Assembly (NCBI GenBank): GCA_950097015.1
Contig: CATNEN010000012.1
Span: 2,411,501-2,475,500 of the forward strand
DNA from: Macrostomum hystrix
Taxonomy: Eukaryota > Platyhelminthes > Macrostomidae
Length of the DNA: 64,000 nt
Direction of reading: 5' to 3'
This document shows, one piece after another, positions 45,401-55,590 of this stretch; positions within the stretch are counted from its first letter, which is position 1; every line of letters starts with the position of its first letter. The notes under the pieces are model-generated. The model had not been told where the DNA came from. It worked only from the letters and a program-made list of their open reading frames with translations, and searched no databases. The translations under genes and the position numbers were made by a program.

Positions 45401-46535
45401 CTCATCGTCGCCGATTTCTTCGCCGTCGTCCGCTTCCGGTGACCTATCCGCTCCTTCGCTCGCCTGCCTAGCGCGCCAGATTTTCCAGTCGGCCACCGAG
45501 GCAGCTGCCGCCGTTGCCGCTGTCACCACGGAGGAGCTTGAATGGGGCGTCGGCTACAGTAGCGAGATGGCACCGCCTCAGCTAGACAGAATTGTCCAGT
45601 TCGAACACAGCCAGCAGGTCTGGGCCTCGCAGCCTCCGCGCCTATCGAAGGCGGCATTAAAGTGCAACTACGAGAAGCCGCGTCAATTTGATTTGGCGCC
45701 ACCTCCGCCGCCTCAGTCGCCCGTCCAGTTATTAAGCAGTCCTTTAAAGCGAGCCAGCACCTCCGCATACTCTGCTCCTGTTGCTAAGCACTCGCCTAAG
45801 AAGCCGTTGAAATTGCAGCTTAAAGAAAAGCGCCGAGCAATGGCCGCTGCCGTAGCGACAACTTCGCCGACTAAACAGTGCCAGCAGCAAGATCACCAGC
45901 CGATTCCCGCAGCTGTGTCAACGCCCGTCAGACCAATTAGGATCAAAATCTTACCAATTCGATCGCCAAAGAAGGCTTCTGTATCAGACAATTCTGCAGC
46001 GCCTTCGACAGCAACAACAGCAGCTGGTCCGTCTACTTCAGCTGGCAGCGGGTTGAAGATTCGTCTAAATTTAAAATCCCTTGGTTTGACATCAGCTGCG
46101 GGCCCGTCGCCATCGACGCCGCCGCAGCCGCCGCCAGCGGAGCCCTCGGTCGAGTCGGCGGGCTCGTCAAGAGGCTACAAGAAAGGCAAGAATAAGCGGC
46201 GCACCGTTATTGCTGAGCCGCCTGTTCCAGCCCTGAATGCGGAGGCAATAGATGACGATAAAGCTGACGAAGTCACGTTGAAGCCAGTCGTCAAAAAGGC
46301 GTCGAAGCGCAAGTCAAACGGCGGCAGTGGAGTTAGACGAAAGTCCGCCGCCGCCGCAGCGGCACCTGCGGAGCATAAAAAATCGCGCGATGGTCCCAAG
46401 CGAAGCCGCCTGTCAGTTGAAGACTGCGGCGTCTCTAGCGTTGATAACGAGCCTATCGGGACCATTGTGCGCGAGCGTTTAACCCTGCGATTGCCGCTGC
46501 GACACAGCTGGGAGCCTCCGCCTGCTATGGACTGA
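42429..46535 (+). CDS. Large disordered Pro/Ser/Ala-rich protein with basic C-terminus
   Basis: An open frame of 1368 codons from the first ATG at 42429. The frame remains open upstream to 42360, so the true N-terminus may be spliced. I do not recognise the protein. The start contains FQFVLQSTPGLPFLPGG and a Gln-rich patch. A basic cluster KAKKSKKKAPARQ sits near residue 248. A long acidic and Pro/Ser/Ala-rich middle has several proline runs and phosphorylatable serines. The C-terminal 250 residues are basic, with nuclear-localisation-like KKGKNKRR, KKASKRK and HKKSRDGPKRSR. Four short segments alternate hydrophobic and basic residues: LKLQLKEK (about 1126), IRIKILPIR (about 1169), LKIRLNLK (about 1208) and LTLRLPLR (about 1351). 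A nuclear, chromatin-associated role is inference. No zinc finger, bromodomain or GLTSCR1 domain is visible. Confidence 0.75.
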   Translation: MEMCSGPLGPGAASGQFQFVLQSTPGLPFLPGGYAIAQSSQGLSVACSVAQQQTQQLLTNSTAIVSSTTNHTSSGLAPIQTSASAPKTIQPIPNQLPQSKRLAPRSIMPRPLAPKVATVAPQPSPPPQPPSMPVQPQQPVHPVASTAFAVPTTALLDSVCGQQQHALTRPASCTFQAFQFATPQMIPTAAIFAPGGGGGSGGVFFSASDAIGALGGGQTYYVDSSALSGIVPASVGPVGVKAKKSKKKAPARQTSVLAAVSKPHPLCHSLSDSNLLRRTESSHQSPGGRDLLLMACEEAGLHLADEMSNPATMPQPQPSPSPLSKPEQVPNVDSSVEAAADTNDNDNSLLTELGLLEEQPSKLQEQICKAPGSCDTALSAEEPAASDAASVAHKEDRPSTPAAEADDSLLLKLFDQPLTGSGCVAPADDAAALPMKPDSSGVLLGVAVKDDPECKIEHSVIIVDDSIVEVADVVESAEKLLFSDSFVESWHDCLQFATLEAPPPLPPQQPPLPPPLLEPQLASGSPMAEQISSHSAAPAPTCNRVLSETLQDRPASPLPPVLHPESAEAVTSDFLESLNPHGTDLADCWSSDLPAGPMDIVEVVDGASAGPVGSDMAGNDVGNVSNCQSLLLDDFFELNTATTPACSAGCSGVDGGCCSQPASNNCQPSSESAAVADVPPPLLEAAVTIHESHPDSKTLQQQPQQRQDSPPSPQKLPTMQPDILNTPTAAAVLTATMACNYAPSAQPPDPQQLAQLRNCPPLQFPPSPPPPRLTSPITRASSASTVPAVDAAADADVGNDCDEIGNRTLTAGQNVVRDDDGPMPVLSPAPLDQSPPPPPVVLLPTVSRSPMAYSPISEPASESEEARAYSSQSHSMFSAAPPSAAIASVSASTASTMAPPPSASSDQCPPSTRPSSTFVDDDEDVTVDESDSCCVESPPLIDTLVKAMLSATESLEASGTAAAQPVVEEALPPSLPPRMLPVLRVETDAAPSSSPISSPSSASGDLSAPSLACLARQIFQSATEAAAAVAAVTTEELEWGVGYSSEMAPPQLDRIVQFEHSQQVWASQPPRLSKAALKCNYEKPRQFDLAPPPPPQSPVQLLSSPLKRASTSAYSAPVAKHSPKKPLKLQLKEKRRAMAAAVATTSPTKQCQQQDHQPIPAAVSTPVRPIRIKILPIRSPKKASVSDNSAAPSTATTAAGPSTSAGSGLKIRLNLKSLGLTSAAGPSPSTPPQPPPAEPSVESAGSSRGYKKGKNKRRTVIAEPPVPALNAEAIDDDKADEVTLKPVVKKASKRKSNGGSGVRRKSAAAAAAPAEHKKSRDGPKRSRLSVEDCGVSSVDNEPIGTIVRERLTLRLPLRHSWEPPPAMD

Positions 46536-47650
46536 CTCTGTGGCTACATAAACTAAGGCAAAAATGTTTAACCTTTTCGGTAAATTCATAATTCTTGATT
46601 CGCGCCTCTATTTTCGCCAGCAATCTGAATTTTTGTTGGCTCTAATTATTCCGTTCAAATGAATTTTAACAGTCTGTTAAAATTTCTTCTGCAGTTTTTT
46701 TCATTTGCATCTAGTCTGTATGTAGCAATCCATTCGGTATTTGATCGTTGCTGCTACTGAAAAAATCTTTTTCTAGTTCCATTTTAAGTACATTTTTCTT
46801 GTCTTGTAACTTTTGCTAAATACTACTTTTGTTAGTAGTGTGCAAGGAATCTCTCGCAGCCCATCTGCTTATCTGCAATTTTTTAACTGGTTTGCTTCAC
46901 CATTTTTTTCATTTTTTGCTGTTTCTTTAGCTCTTCTTCTGGCGTTAGGCAACAAGAGTTGTAAAATAGAAAATTTGGTCTTTCAAATGTATGCTGTCGC
47001 AATACGATGCATTAGGTCCTATTTGTCACAATTGCTGGTATTTTAAGTTTCTACTAACTAATTTTATATTTATTACCATCTAGAAGGAGTGATATTGTTT
47101 GTCTGTAATATTTAGTTCAATTCGCAATTTCTTTTTTTAATTTAGAGACATGCATTTGCTTGCAATTGTCACTGTTGAAAATGTAGCATTTTTAAAACAA
47201 TGGGCTGTATGTAGGGTTCTACATAGCATCAGAAATATTCATTTTGTCATTTTTTATAAAGCTAAAACTGATTTCTATGAGAGAAGAAAAACCTAGCTTG
47301 ATTTTCATTCTCTATATACACCTATTTAATTGCTTCATCATTTATCTTTTTCCTGCTACGTAAATTATATTTATAGTTCGTAAACTATTTAAAAAATTTT
47401 CTTGTTACTGGCACTTAAAAACTAAATCTCCGGCATTTCTACTCGCTGTTTCAATTTTTTGTATGTAAATCTTATACTGAAATTTTATATTAGACATTGC
47501 AACAATAGTGTTACCTGTAAAAGTTCTTATTACTTATTGCTTGGTGGAAATTTTGCAACCAGAGAAAACCGACTAATCATTGTGGTAAATTCTGCGTCTA
47601 TTAGGCTAGGCATTTTTTTATGGTAAGTTCACTGTCTATTGCGTTTATCA
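46536..47650. other. 3' UTR and intergenic DNA
   Basis: AT-rich, with no gene recognised. It runs into a 3.5-kb minisatellite. Confidence 0.5.
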
Positions 47651-50600
47651 GTTGGAAAATCCCACGCGTAATGGATTCTTATTAAATGGAAAATCCCACG
47701 CGTAATGGGTTCTTATTAAATGGAAAATCCCACGCGAATTGGGTTCTTATTAAATGGAAAATCCCACGCGTAATGGGTTCTTATTAAATGGAAAATCCCA
47801 CGCGAATTGGGTTCTTATTAAATGGAAAATCCCACGCGTAATGGGTTCTTATTAAATGGAAAATCCCACGCGAATTGGGTTCTTATTAAATGGAAAATCC
47901 CACGCGTAATGGGTTATTATTAAATGGAAAATCCCACGCGTAATGGGTTATTATTAAATGAAAAATCCCACGCGTAATGGGTTCTTGGTAAATGGAAAAT
48001 CCCATGCGTAATGGGTTCTTGTTAAATGGAAAATCCCACGCGTAATGGGTTCTTATTAAATGGAAAATCCCACGCGTAATGGGTTCTTATTAAATGGAAA
48101 ATCCCATGCGTAATGGGTTATTATTAAATGGAAAATCCCACGCTTAATGGGTTATTATTAAATGGAAAATCCCATGCGTAATGGGTTATTATTAAATGGA
48201 AAATCCCACGCGTAATGGGTTATTATTAAATGGAAAATCCCATGCGTAATGGGTTATTATTAAATGAAAAATCCCACGCGTAATGGGTTCTTGGTAAATG
48301 GAAAATCCCATGCGTAATGGGTTCTTGTTAAATGGAAAATCCCACGCGTAATGGGTTCTTATTAAATGGAAAATCCCACGCGTAATGGGTTCTTATTAAA
48401 TGGAAAATCCCATGCGTAATGGGTTATTATTAAATGGAAAATCCCACGCTTAATGGGTTATTATTAAATGGAAAATCCCACGCGTAATGGGTTCTTATTA
48501 AATGGAAAATCCCACGCGTAATGGGTTCTTATTAAATGGAAAATCCCATGCGTAATGGGTTATTATTAAATGGAAAATCCCACGCTTAATGGGTTATTAT
48601 TAAATGGAAAATTCCACGACTAGCGGGTTTTTTAATAAAATAGAAAATTCCACACGAATTGGGTTTCAATTAAATGGAAAATCCCACGTGAATTGGGTTC
48701 TTATTAAATGGAGAATCCCACGCGTAATGGGTTATTATTAAATGGAAAATCCCACGCGTAATGGGTTATTATTAAATGGAAAATCCCACGCGTAATGGGT
48801 TCTTGGTAAATGGAAAATCCCATGCGTAATGGGTTCTTGTTAAATGGAAAATCCCACGCGTAAAGGGTTATTATTAAATGGAAAATCCCACGCGTAATAG
48901 GTTCTTATTAAATGGAAAATCCCATGCGTAATGGGTTATTATTAAATGGAAAATCCCACGCGTAATGGGTTCTTATTAAATGGAAAATCCCACGCTTAAT
49001 GGGTTATTATTAAATGGAAAATCCCACGCGTAATAGGTTCTTATTAAATGGAAAATCCCATGCGTAATGGGTTATTATTAAATGGAAAATCCCACGCGTA
49101 AAGGGTTATTATTAAATGGAAAATCCCACGCGTAATAGGTTCTTATTAAATGGAAAATCCCATGCGTAATGGGTTCTTATTAAATGGAAAATCCCACGCG
49201 TAAAGGGTTATTATTAAATGGAAAATCCCACGCGTAATAGGTTCTTATTAAATGGAAAATCCCATGCGTAATGGGTTATTATTAAATGGAAAATCCCACG
49301 CGTAATGGGTTATTATTAAATGGAAAATCCCACGCGTAATGGGTTCTTGGTAAATGGAAAATCCCACGCGTAATGGGTTATTATTAAATGGAAAATTCCA
49401 CGACTAGCGGATTTTTAATAAAATAGAAAATTCCACACGAATTGGGTTTCAATTAAATGGAAAATCCCACGTGAATTGGGTTCTTATTAAATGGAAAATC
49501 CCACGCGTAATGGGTTCTTATTAAATGGAAAATCCCATGCGTAATGGGTTCTTGTTAAATGGAAAATCCCACGCGTAATGGGTTCTTATTAAATGGAAAA
49601 TCCCACGCGTAATAGGTTCTTATTAAATGGAAAATCCCATGCGTAATGGGTTATTATTAAATGGAAAATCCCACGCTTAATGGGTTATTATTAAATGGAA
49701 AATCCCACGCTTAATGGGTTATTATTAAATGGAAAATCCCACGCGTAATGGGTTCTTATTAAATGGAAAATCCCACGCTTAATGGGTTATTATTAAATGG
49801 AAAATCCCACGCGTAATAGGTTCTTATTAAATGGAAAATCCCATGCGTAATGGGTTATTATTAAATGGAAAATCCCACGCGTAATAGGTTCTTATTAAAT
49901 GGAAAATCCCATGCGTAATGGGTTCTTATTAAATGGAAAATCCCACGCGTAATGGGTTCTTATTAAATGGAAAATCCCACGCTTAATGGGTTATTATTAA
50001 ATGGAAAATCCCACGCGTAATAGGTTCTTATTAAATGGAAAATCCCATGCGTAATGGGTTCTTATTAAATGGAAAATCCCACGCGTAATGGGTTCTTATT
50101 AAATGGAAAGTCCCACGCGTAAAGGGTTTTTAATAAAATAGAAAATTCCACACGAATTGGGTTTCAATTAAATGGAAAATCCCACGTGAATTGGGTTCTT
50201 ATTAAATGGAAAATCCCACGCTTAATGGGTTATTATTAAATGGAAAGTCCCACGCGTAATGGGTTATTATTAAATGGAAAATCCCACGCGTAATGGGTTA
50301 TTATTAAACGGAAAATCCCACGCGTAATGGGTTCTTATTAAATGGAAAATCCCACGCTTAATGGGTTATTATTAAACGGAAAATCCCATGCGTAATGGGT
50401 TATTATTAAATGGAAAATCCCACGCTTAATGGGTTATTATTAAATGGAAAATTCCACGACTAGCGGGTTTTTAATAAAATAGAAAATTCCACACGAATTG
50501 GGTTTCAATTAAATGGAAAATCCCACGTGAATTGGGTTCTTATTAAATGGAAAGTCCCACGCGTAATGGGCTGTTATTGAATGGAAAATTCCACGACTAG

Positions 50601-51140
50601 CGGGTTTTTAATAAAATAGAAAATTCCACACGAATTGGGTTTCAATTAAATGGAAAATCCCACGTGAATTGGGTTCTTATTAAATGGAAAGTCCCACGCG
50701 TAATGGGCTATTATTAAATGGAAAATTCCACGACTAGCGGGTTTTTAATAAAATAGAAAATTCCACACGAATTGGGTTTCAATTAAATGGAAAATCCCAC
50801 GTGAATTGGGTTCTTATTAAATGGAAAATCCCACGTGAATTGGGTTCTTATTAAATGGAAAGTCCCACGCGTAATGGGCTATTATTAAATGGAAAATTCC
50901 ACGACTAGCGGGTTTTTAATAAAATAGAAAATTCCACACGAATTGGGTTTCAATTAAATGGAAAATCCCACGTGAATTGGGTTCTTATTAAATGGAAAAT
51001 CCCACGTGAATTGGGTTCTTATTAAATGGAAAGTCCCACGCGTAATGGGCTATTATTAAATGGAAAAGCCCACGATTAGCGAGTTTTTATCAGTTGGAAA
51101 ATTCCACGCGTTATTGGTTTTTATTAAATTGAAAATTCCA
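47650..51140. repeat. 3.5-kb minisatellite, 34-bp unit, with higher-order structure
   Basis: About 100 units containing TTATTAAATGGAAAATCCCA then CGCGTAATGGGTTC. A distinctive block (ATTCCACGACTAGCGGG, then AATTCCACACGAATTGGG, then AATCCCACGTGAATTGGG) recurs at about 48609, 49396, 50452, 50589, 50726 and 50897. The last spacings are 137, 137 and 171 bp, that is 4, 4 and 5 units. Edges near 51060-51140 are degenerate. Confidence 0.97.
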
Positions 51141-51749
51141 CGCCTATAGTGCCTATTTCCAACGGAATATTCCACGGAAAAGTCCATTTGATCTAATCGG
51201 AATCTCCACGCCTCGTATTCTACTATCCATTAGTAAATTCCATACCTGGAATTCCACTTTTTATAAAGCGGGAAGTTCCATGTCCTAATAACACATTTAT
51301 AGAATAAATGGCTTTGCGATAACTAGTTTTTTCGCATGGTCGTTTCTCTTTAGTTGATTTATCTCATTCAAATATATCCATCATTGGCTAGGCTTTTTAT
51401 AGAGACCTATGCATATCCTCTGCCGAGCTACCAGCCATTCTGCTACTCTTTGATAGTATTCTTCCTAGGATTTTGTATTTAAATAACTGCTAGAGAAAGC
51501 AATTGTTATCGCTTACTAAAGCTATGCCATTTGAAGCTATGATAAAAATTAAACGGTGTACATATGCCATTGTATTGTAAATAGGGCACATTGCTTCTCG
51601 CTTTCCACTTTTTCTTTAAGCTTCGTTCGCTCAGCTGTTCTTAAATTGTTTGTTAGTTGCTTTTTGCGCGCAACAAAATAAAATTTGCGTTTATATTGAA
51701 AACCTTCTCTGTGCAATTGTTAGCTTTCTATTTAAATTTATTTCAAGAC
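51141..51749. other. Intergenic DNA upstream of a possible signal-peptide exon
   Basis: No gene recognised. The first ~150 bp contains decayed copies of the 34-bp unit (GGAAAATTCCACGCG, GGAATATTCCACGG). Confidence 0.5.
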
Positions 51750-51867
51750 ATGTCAAAACGTTTGCTGTTTTTGTCTTTCGTGTTGATTTTCTTGCTTCAG
51801 AAAATAGTTGTTGGCGATTCTATATTTAATTTTCTACACGCTCGTAGTCTTGTCACACAGGTCACAG
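51750..51867 (+). CDS. Possible signal-peptide exon of an unidentified gene
   Basis: ATG in a fair context (AAGACATGT) opens MSKRLLFLSFVLIFLLQK, a convincing secretory signal peptide, then VVGDSIFNFLHARSL. A donor-like ACAG|GTAATA at 51868 would end the exon in phase 1 after 39 codons, as in exon 1 of the TM7SF3 gene. The sequence after it is a 20-bp minisatellite, which fits the local pattern of arrays starting just after donors. I found no partner exon downstream with confidence. Alternatively the frame reads on through the array and is spurious. Confidence 0.35.
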
Positions 51868-51882
51868 GTAATAGAACGATAA

Positions 51883-52770
51883 AATCTCAGTCTCACTACC
51901 CTGTCCTCAGTCTCACTACCCTGTCCTCAGTCTCACTACCCTGTCCTCAGTCTCACTACCCTGTCCTCAGTCTCACTACCCTGTCCTCAGTCTCACTACC
52001 CTGTCCTCAGTCTCTCTACCCTGTCCTCAGTCTCACTACCCTGTCCTCAGTCTCACTACCCTGTCCTCAGTCTCACTACCCTGTCCTCAGTCTCTCTACC
52101 CTGTCCTCAGTCTCACTACCCTGTCCTCAGTCTCACTACCCTGTCCTCAGTCTCTCTACCCTGTCCTCAGTCTCACTACCCTGTCCTCAGTCTCTCTACC
52201 CTGTCCTCAGTCTCACTACCCTGTCCTCAGTCTCACTACCCTGTCCTCAGTCTCTCTACCCTGTCCTCAGTTTCACTACCCTGTCCTCAGTCTCACTACC
52301 CTGTCCTCAGTCTCACTACCCTGTCCTCAGTCTCACTACCCTGTCCTCAGTCTCACTACCCTGTCCTCAGTCTCACTACCCTGTCCTCAGTCTCTCTACC
52401 CTGTCCTCAGTCTCACTACCCTGTCCTCAGTCTCTCTACCCTGTCCTCAGTTTCACTACCCTGTCCTCAGTCTCACTACCCTGTCCTCAGTCTCACTACC
52501 CTGTCCTCAGTCTCACTACCCTGTCCTCAGTCTCACTACCCTGTCCTCAGTCTCTCTACCCTGTCCTCAGTCTCACTACCCTGTCCTCAGTCTCACTACC
52601 CTGTCCTCAGTCTCACTACCCTGTCCTCAGTCTCTCTACCCTGTCCTCAGTCTCACTACCCTGTCCTCAGTCTCACTACCCTGTCCTCAGTCTCACTACC
52701 CTGTCCTCAGTCTCTCTACCCTGTCCTCAGTCTCTCTACCCTGTCCTCAGTCTCTCTACCCTGTCCCTTC
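51883..52770. repeat. 20-bp minisatellite
   Basis: About 44 units of CTACCCTGTCCTCAGTCTCA, varying mainly at CA/TC before CTACC (CTCACTACC or CTCTCTACC). The unit has no stop in any plus-strand frame, so a 60-bp (20-residue) periodic ORF of 376 codons spans the array. Confidence 0.97.
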
Positions 52771-53141
52771 AGTGTCAGTCAGTCTAAAAATAGTCTATCT
52801 AAGGCTAGTAATCTACAAGTTGTGGATATAGATGAGCAATGTCTTCTATTAACGGATATCACAATACTAATGAAGTAAAAGTTCGAAAGGCGAATTCGAT
52901 TAAACAAAAATATAGGCAGCATGTTACACATATAGAGCTATATAAAAAGTAAGTTTCTCTATTCCAATGAAAAAAATGCGCCATTTTGCTAATCATTTTC
53001 TCAGCGCTGGCAATACATTAACATGGACAAGCAGATTAGCAGCAGTTCGCTGGGACCTGACAATGTCGCCTATAGCAGGGCGAGGTCTGTAATTTGTGAG
53101 TGATAGACTAAGGGTTAGTTTACAACTGAAATACTTGTATC
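52771..53141. other. Intergenic or intronic DNA
   Basis: No coding exon or element recognised. Confidence 0.45.
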
Positions 53142-53405
53142 CTAGTTCTTCAGGGCCAACCAGCCCATGAGAAACCGTGTTCTTCGGGGCCAACCAGCCC
53201 ATGAGAAACCGTGTTCTTCTGGGCCAACCAGCCCATGAGAAATCGTGTTCTTCTGGGCCAACCAGCCCATGAGAAACCGTGTTCTTCAGAGCCAACCAGC
53301 CCATGAGAAACCGTGTTCTTCAGAGCCAACCAGCCCATGAGAAACCGTGTTCTTCTGGGCCAACCAGCCCATGAGAAACCGTGTTCTTCAGAGCCAACCA
53401 GCCAA
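53142..53405. repeat. 34-bp minisatellite
   Basis: About eight units containing GCCAACCAGCCCATGAGAAA then CCGTGTTCTTCAGA or a CTTCTGG variant. It lies 3' of the minus-strand four-TM gene, about 170 bp past its stop. Translations across it are artefacts. Confidence 0.95.
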
Positions 53406-53574
53406 TAATTACCCTGTCCTTCACAATGAGCAACTGCAAAATTATCCTTGACAACTGGCATCTAAGCCACCAACCACTGACTGCAATGATCAACAGTTAT
53501 TTACAGCCTTCAAAATGACCAACTGGCCCCGCACTCACTGTGAACTCAGCAATCGGCAGTGCTCAACTGCCCAG

Positions 53575-54389
53575 TCAGGAGGTGGGTTTGCACACGGCCA
53601 GCCAGCCGTGCAGGATGACGAAGCCCACCAAGGAAGCTGGGCAGCACACCAGGCCGATGGCCACTGCGCCGATGAGCGCGGTGCCGAGACAGGCGGCATT
53701 TAGGCTGGGGAACGCTAGGCAGATCCACACGGCGTCAGCCAGCAGCACCACGCCCCAGAGGCTGCAGATTCCGATCAGTGCTCGGCGACTCCGTGACTGC
53801 GGCTGAGCCATAGCCAGCAGCGCGCAGGCGGGCAGCAGCGACAGCGCAGCCGCCAGGACAAAAAATGACGCGCCTAGGAGGCTGGAGCAGGCGCGCTTCA
53901 TCATGATAGAGTCCAGAGCCACCAGGACCGTGGCGTGCAGCAGCACGAAGCTGCAGCTGGCGAGAAGTTTCACCCGGTCCAGCAGCAGCTCGTCTCGCTC
54001 CTGAAGCGTGCCCCGGCTGTCGCCGCTGAGGACGATGTCGCCGGTGCTCTCCTCGGCGATGGTAGTTCGACTGGCGCCGACGCTGTCGCCTCCGTTGAGG
54101 CTGTAGACGGTTGCAGCCGAGGTTGGCCTCTGCGGAGTGTCGGCCTGCTGCTGTGAACCGTGAGCAGCTCCAAACAGAGTGGCCGCGAATCGAGATGGGC
54201 GTCTGCGAAAATGAACAACACATTTTAGATTCAATCAGTTTTCAACTTGCTGTTGCAATCTTTAGTGGGAATCGCTTTAGGAACAGACTTGCAGTTCCAG
54301 CAGTGAGCAATATCGTGCTCAAAGTTTGTACTCGTATACTCATACCTCAAAGGCGGCTGCTGCTGCTGCTGCTGAGGACTGACCGACAT
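53575..54389 (-). CDS. Small four-pass membrane protein, unidentified (2 exons)
   Basis: Exons 54346-54389 and 53575-54202 join in phase 2 (donor GTATGAG, acceptor TTTTCGCAG), giving 223 aa starting MSVSPQ and a six-glutamine run. Residues about 15-85 are hydrophilic and disordered. Four hydrophobic segments follow: LLASCSFVLLHATVLVAL, LLGASFFVLAAALSLLPA, ALIGICSLWGVVLLADAVW, and a long last one ending VGFVILHGW. The C-terminus is very short. The frame is open upstream of this ATG to about 54465, and a possible acceptor (CCAGCCAACAG) lies there, so a 5' exon may exist. I do not recognise the family. A four-TM topology alone does not decide between claudin-like, TMEM or other groups. Confidence 0.65.
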
Positions 54390-55194
54390 CCTCAATCTGC
54401 TCGAGTTGTCCGTGACCCGGTCCCCATCGGAAGCCAAATTGTCAGCAAAGCTAACAGCTGAAGCTGTTGGCTGGGCTGCTTATGAAAGTCAGGACACACT
54501 TGATGTGGTGCCAACTCTCAAAATATTACTCCTCACGACTGGAGATTTATCTTTAACTTGACTGGTCAGGACTCCTCCAACCTCATCACTTCTCTCCAGT
54601 TCGCCTGTCCGGCCCCCCCTGGCCAGCGGCAGCCAGTTGTAGTCATGACAAACAGCCCCCGTGCCCGGATTGACTGTTTGCTCAGCGTTTTACCCAGCGG
54701 AAAGGCCTTCTCCATCTCTCCCCTAGCATTCAGCTTCGCGCCCTGAAGTCTCCGCTGTTCTCCTTTTTTGCTATGCGAGCAATTGGGCCTGCCAGCTTTT
54801 GCCTGCCTTCCTCCGGCAGCCGCCCCCACCCGCCTCTACAACAGTGCTGGCGCCTTTGCTCTTCGCAGTTGTTCATTGCGAGCCGTGTTTGGCATAAACA
54901 AACGGCGCTTTGCGCTACTCACTATCCAGCCGCCAGAGTCAACAATAGGCCCGCGGGCGTGCCATCGCTGCTCAGGCCGTGCCGTCTACCCAGATCTAAA
55001 TTTGGAAGAAGGCGGAGGCAAACGGGAGATCTGTGCAGCTATGCGGATGACTGGCTGCATTGTACGAGTGCCCCAGTGTTACTATGAGTGCCTAGCACAA
55101 TTGACCGTGTCAGGAGATTTCCCAATCAGACTTAGCGGAAACTGATTTGAAGAATAGGTAGTGGGTATTAACTAAAATGGCTAGGTAAATTAAT
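54390..55194. other. GC-richer region upstream of the four-TM gene
   Basis: Several overlapping ORFs of 60-125 codons exist on both strands, none with a domain or signal I recognise. It may be promoter/5' UTR of the minus-strand gene or part of an unrecognised element. Confidence 0.4.
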
Positions 55195-55196
55195 GG

Positions 55197-55590
55197 AGTC
55201 AGATTGCTGCTGAAAGGTGGCTGTCGTAGTTAGGTGGCTGTCGGAGTTAGGTGGCTGTCGGAATGAGGTGGCTGTCGGATTGAGGTGGCTGTCGGAATGA
55301 GGTGGCTGTCGGAATGAGGTGGCTGTCGGATTGAGGTGGCTGTCGGAGTTAGGTGGCTGTCGGAATGAGGTGGCTGTCGGATTGAGGTGGCTGTCGGAAT
55401 GAGGTGACTGTCGGAATGAGGTGGCTGTCGGAATGAGGTGACTGTCGGAATGAGGTGGCTGTCGGATTGAGGTGGCTGTCGGAGTGAGGTGGCTGTCGGA
55501 TTGAGGTGGCTGTCGGAGTGAGGTGGCTGTCGGAGTGAGGTGGCTGTCGGAGTGAGGCGGCTGTCGGATTGAGATGTGTCGAGTTGAGGT
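55197..55590. repeat. 17-bp minisatellite
   Basis: About 23 units of AGGTGGCTGTCGGAATG, varying at the last positions (GGATTG, GGAGTT, GGAGTG). Intergenic. Confidence 0.96.

Noticed and set aside
42393-46535. BICRA/GLTSCR1 identity for the large disordered protein
   Set aside because: Considered because of the length and Pro/Gln/Ser composition, but no GLTSCR1 domain is visible. Composition alone is not evidence of orthology.
54390-55145. Protein-coding genes among overlapping ORFs on both strands at 54.5-55.1 kb
   Set aside because: No domain, signal peptide, convincing splice sites or codon-use difference distinguishes one frame from the others.
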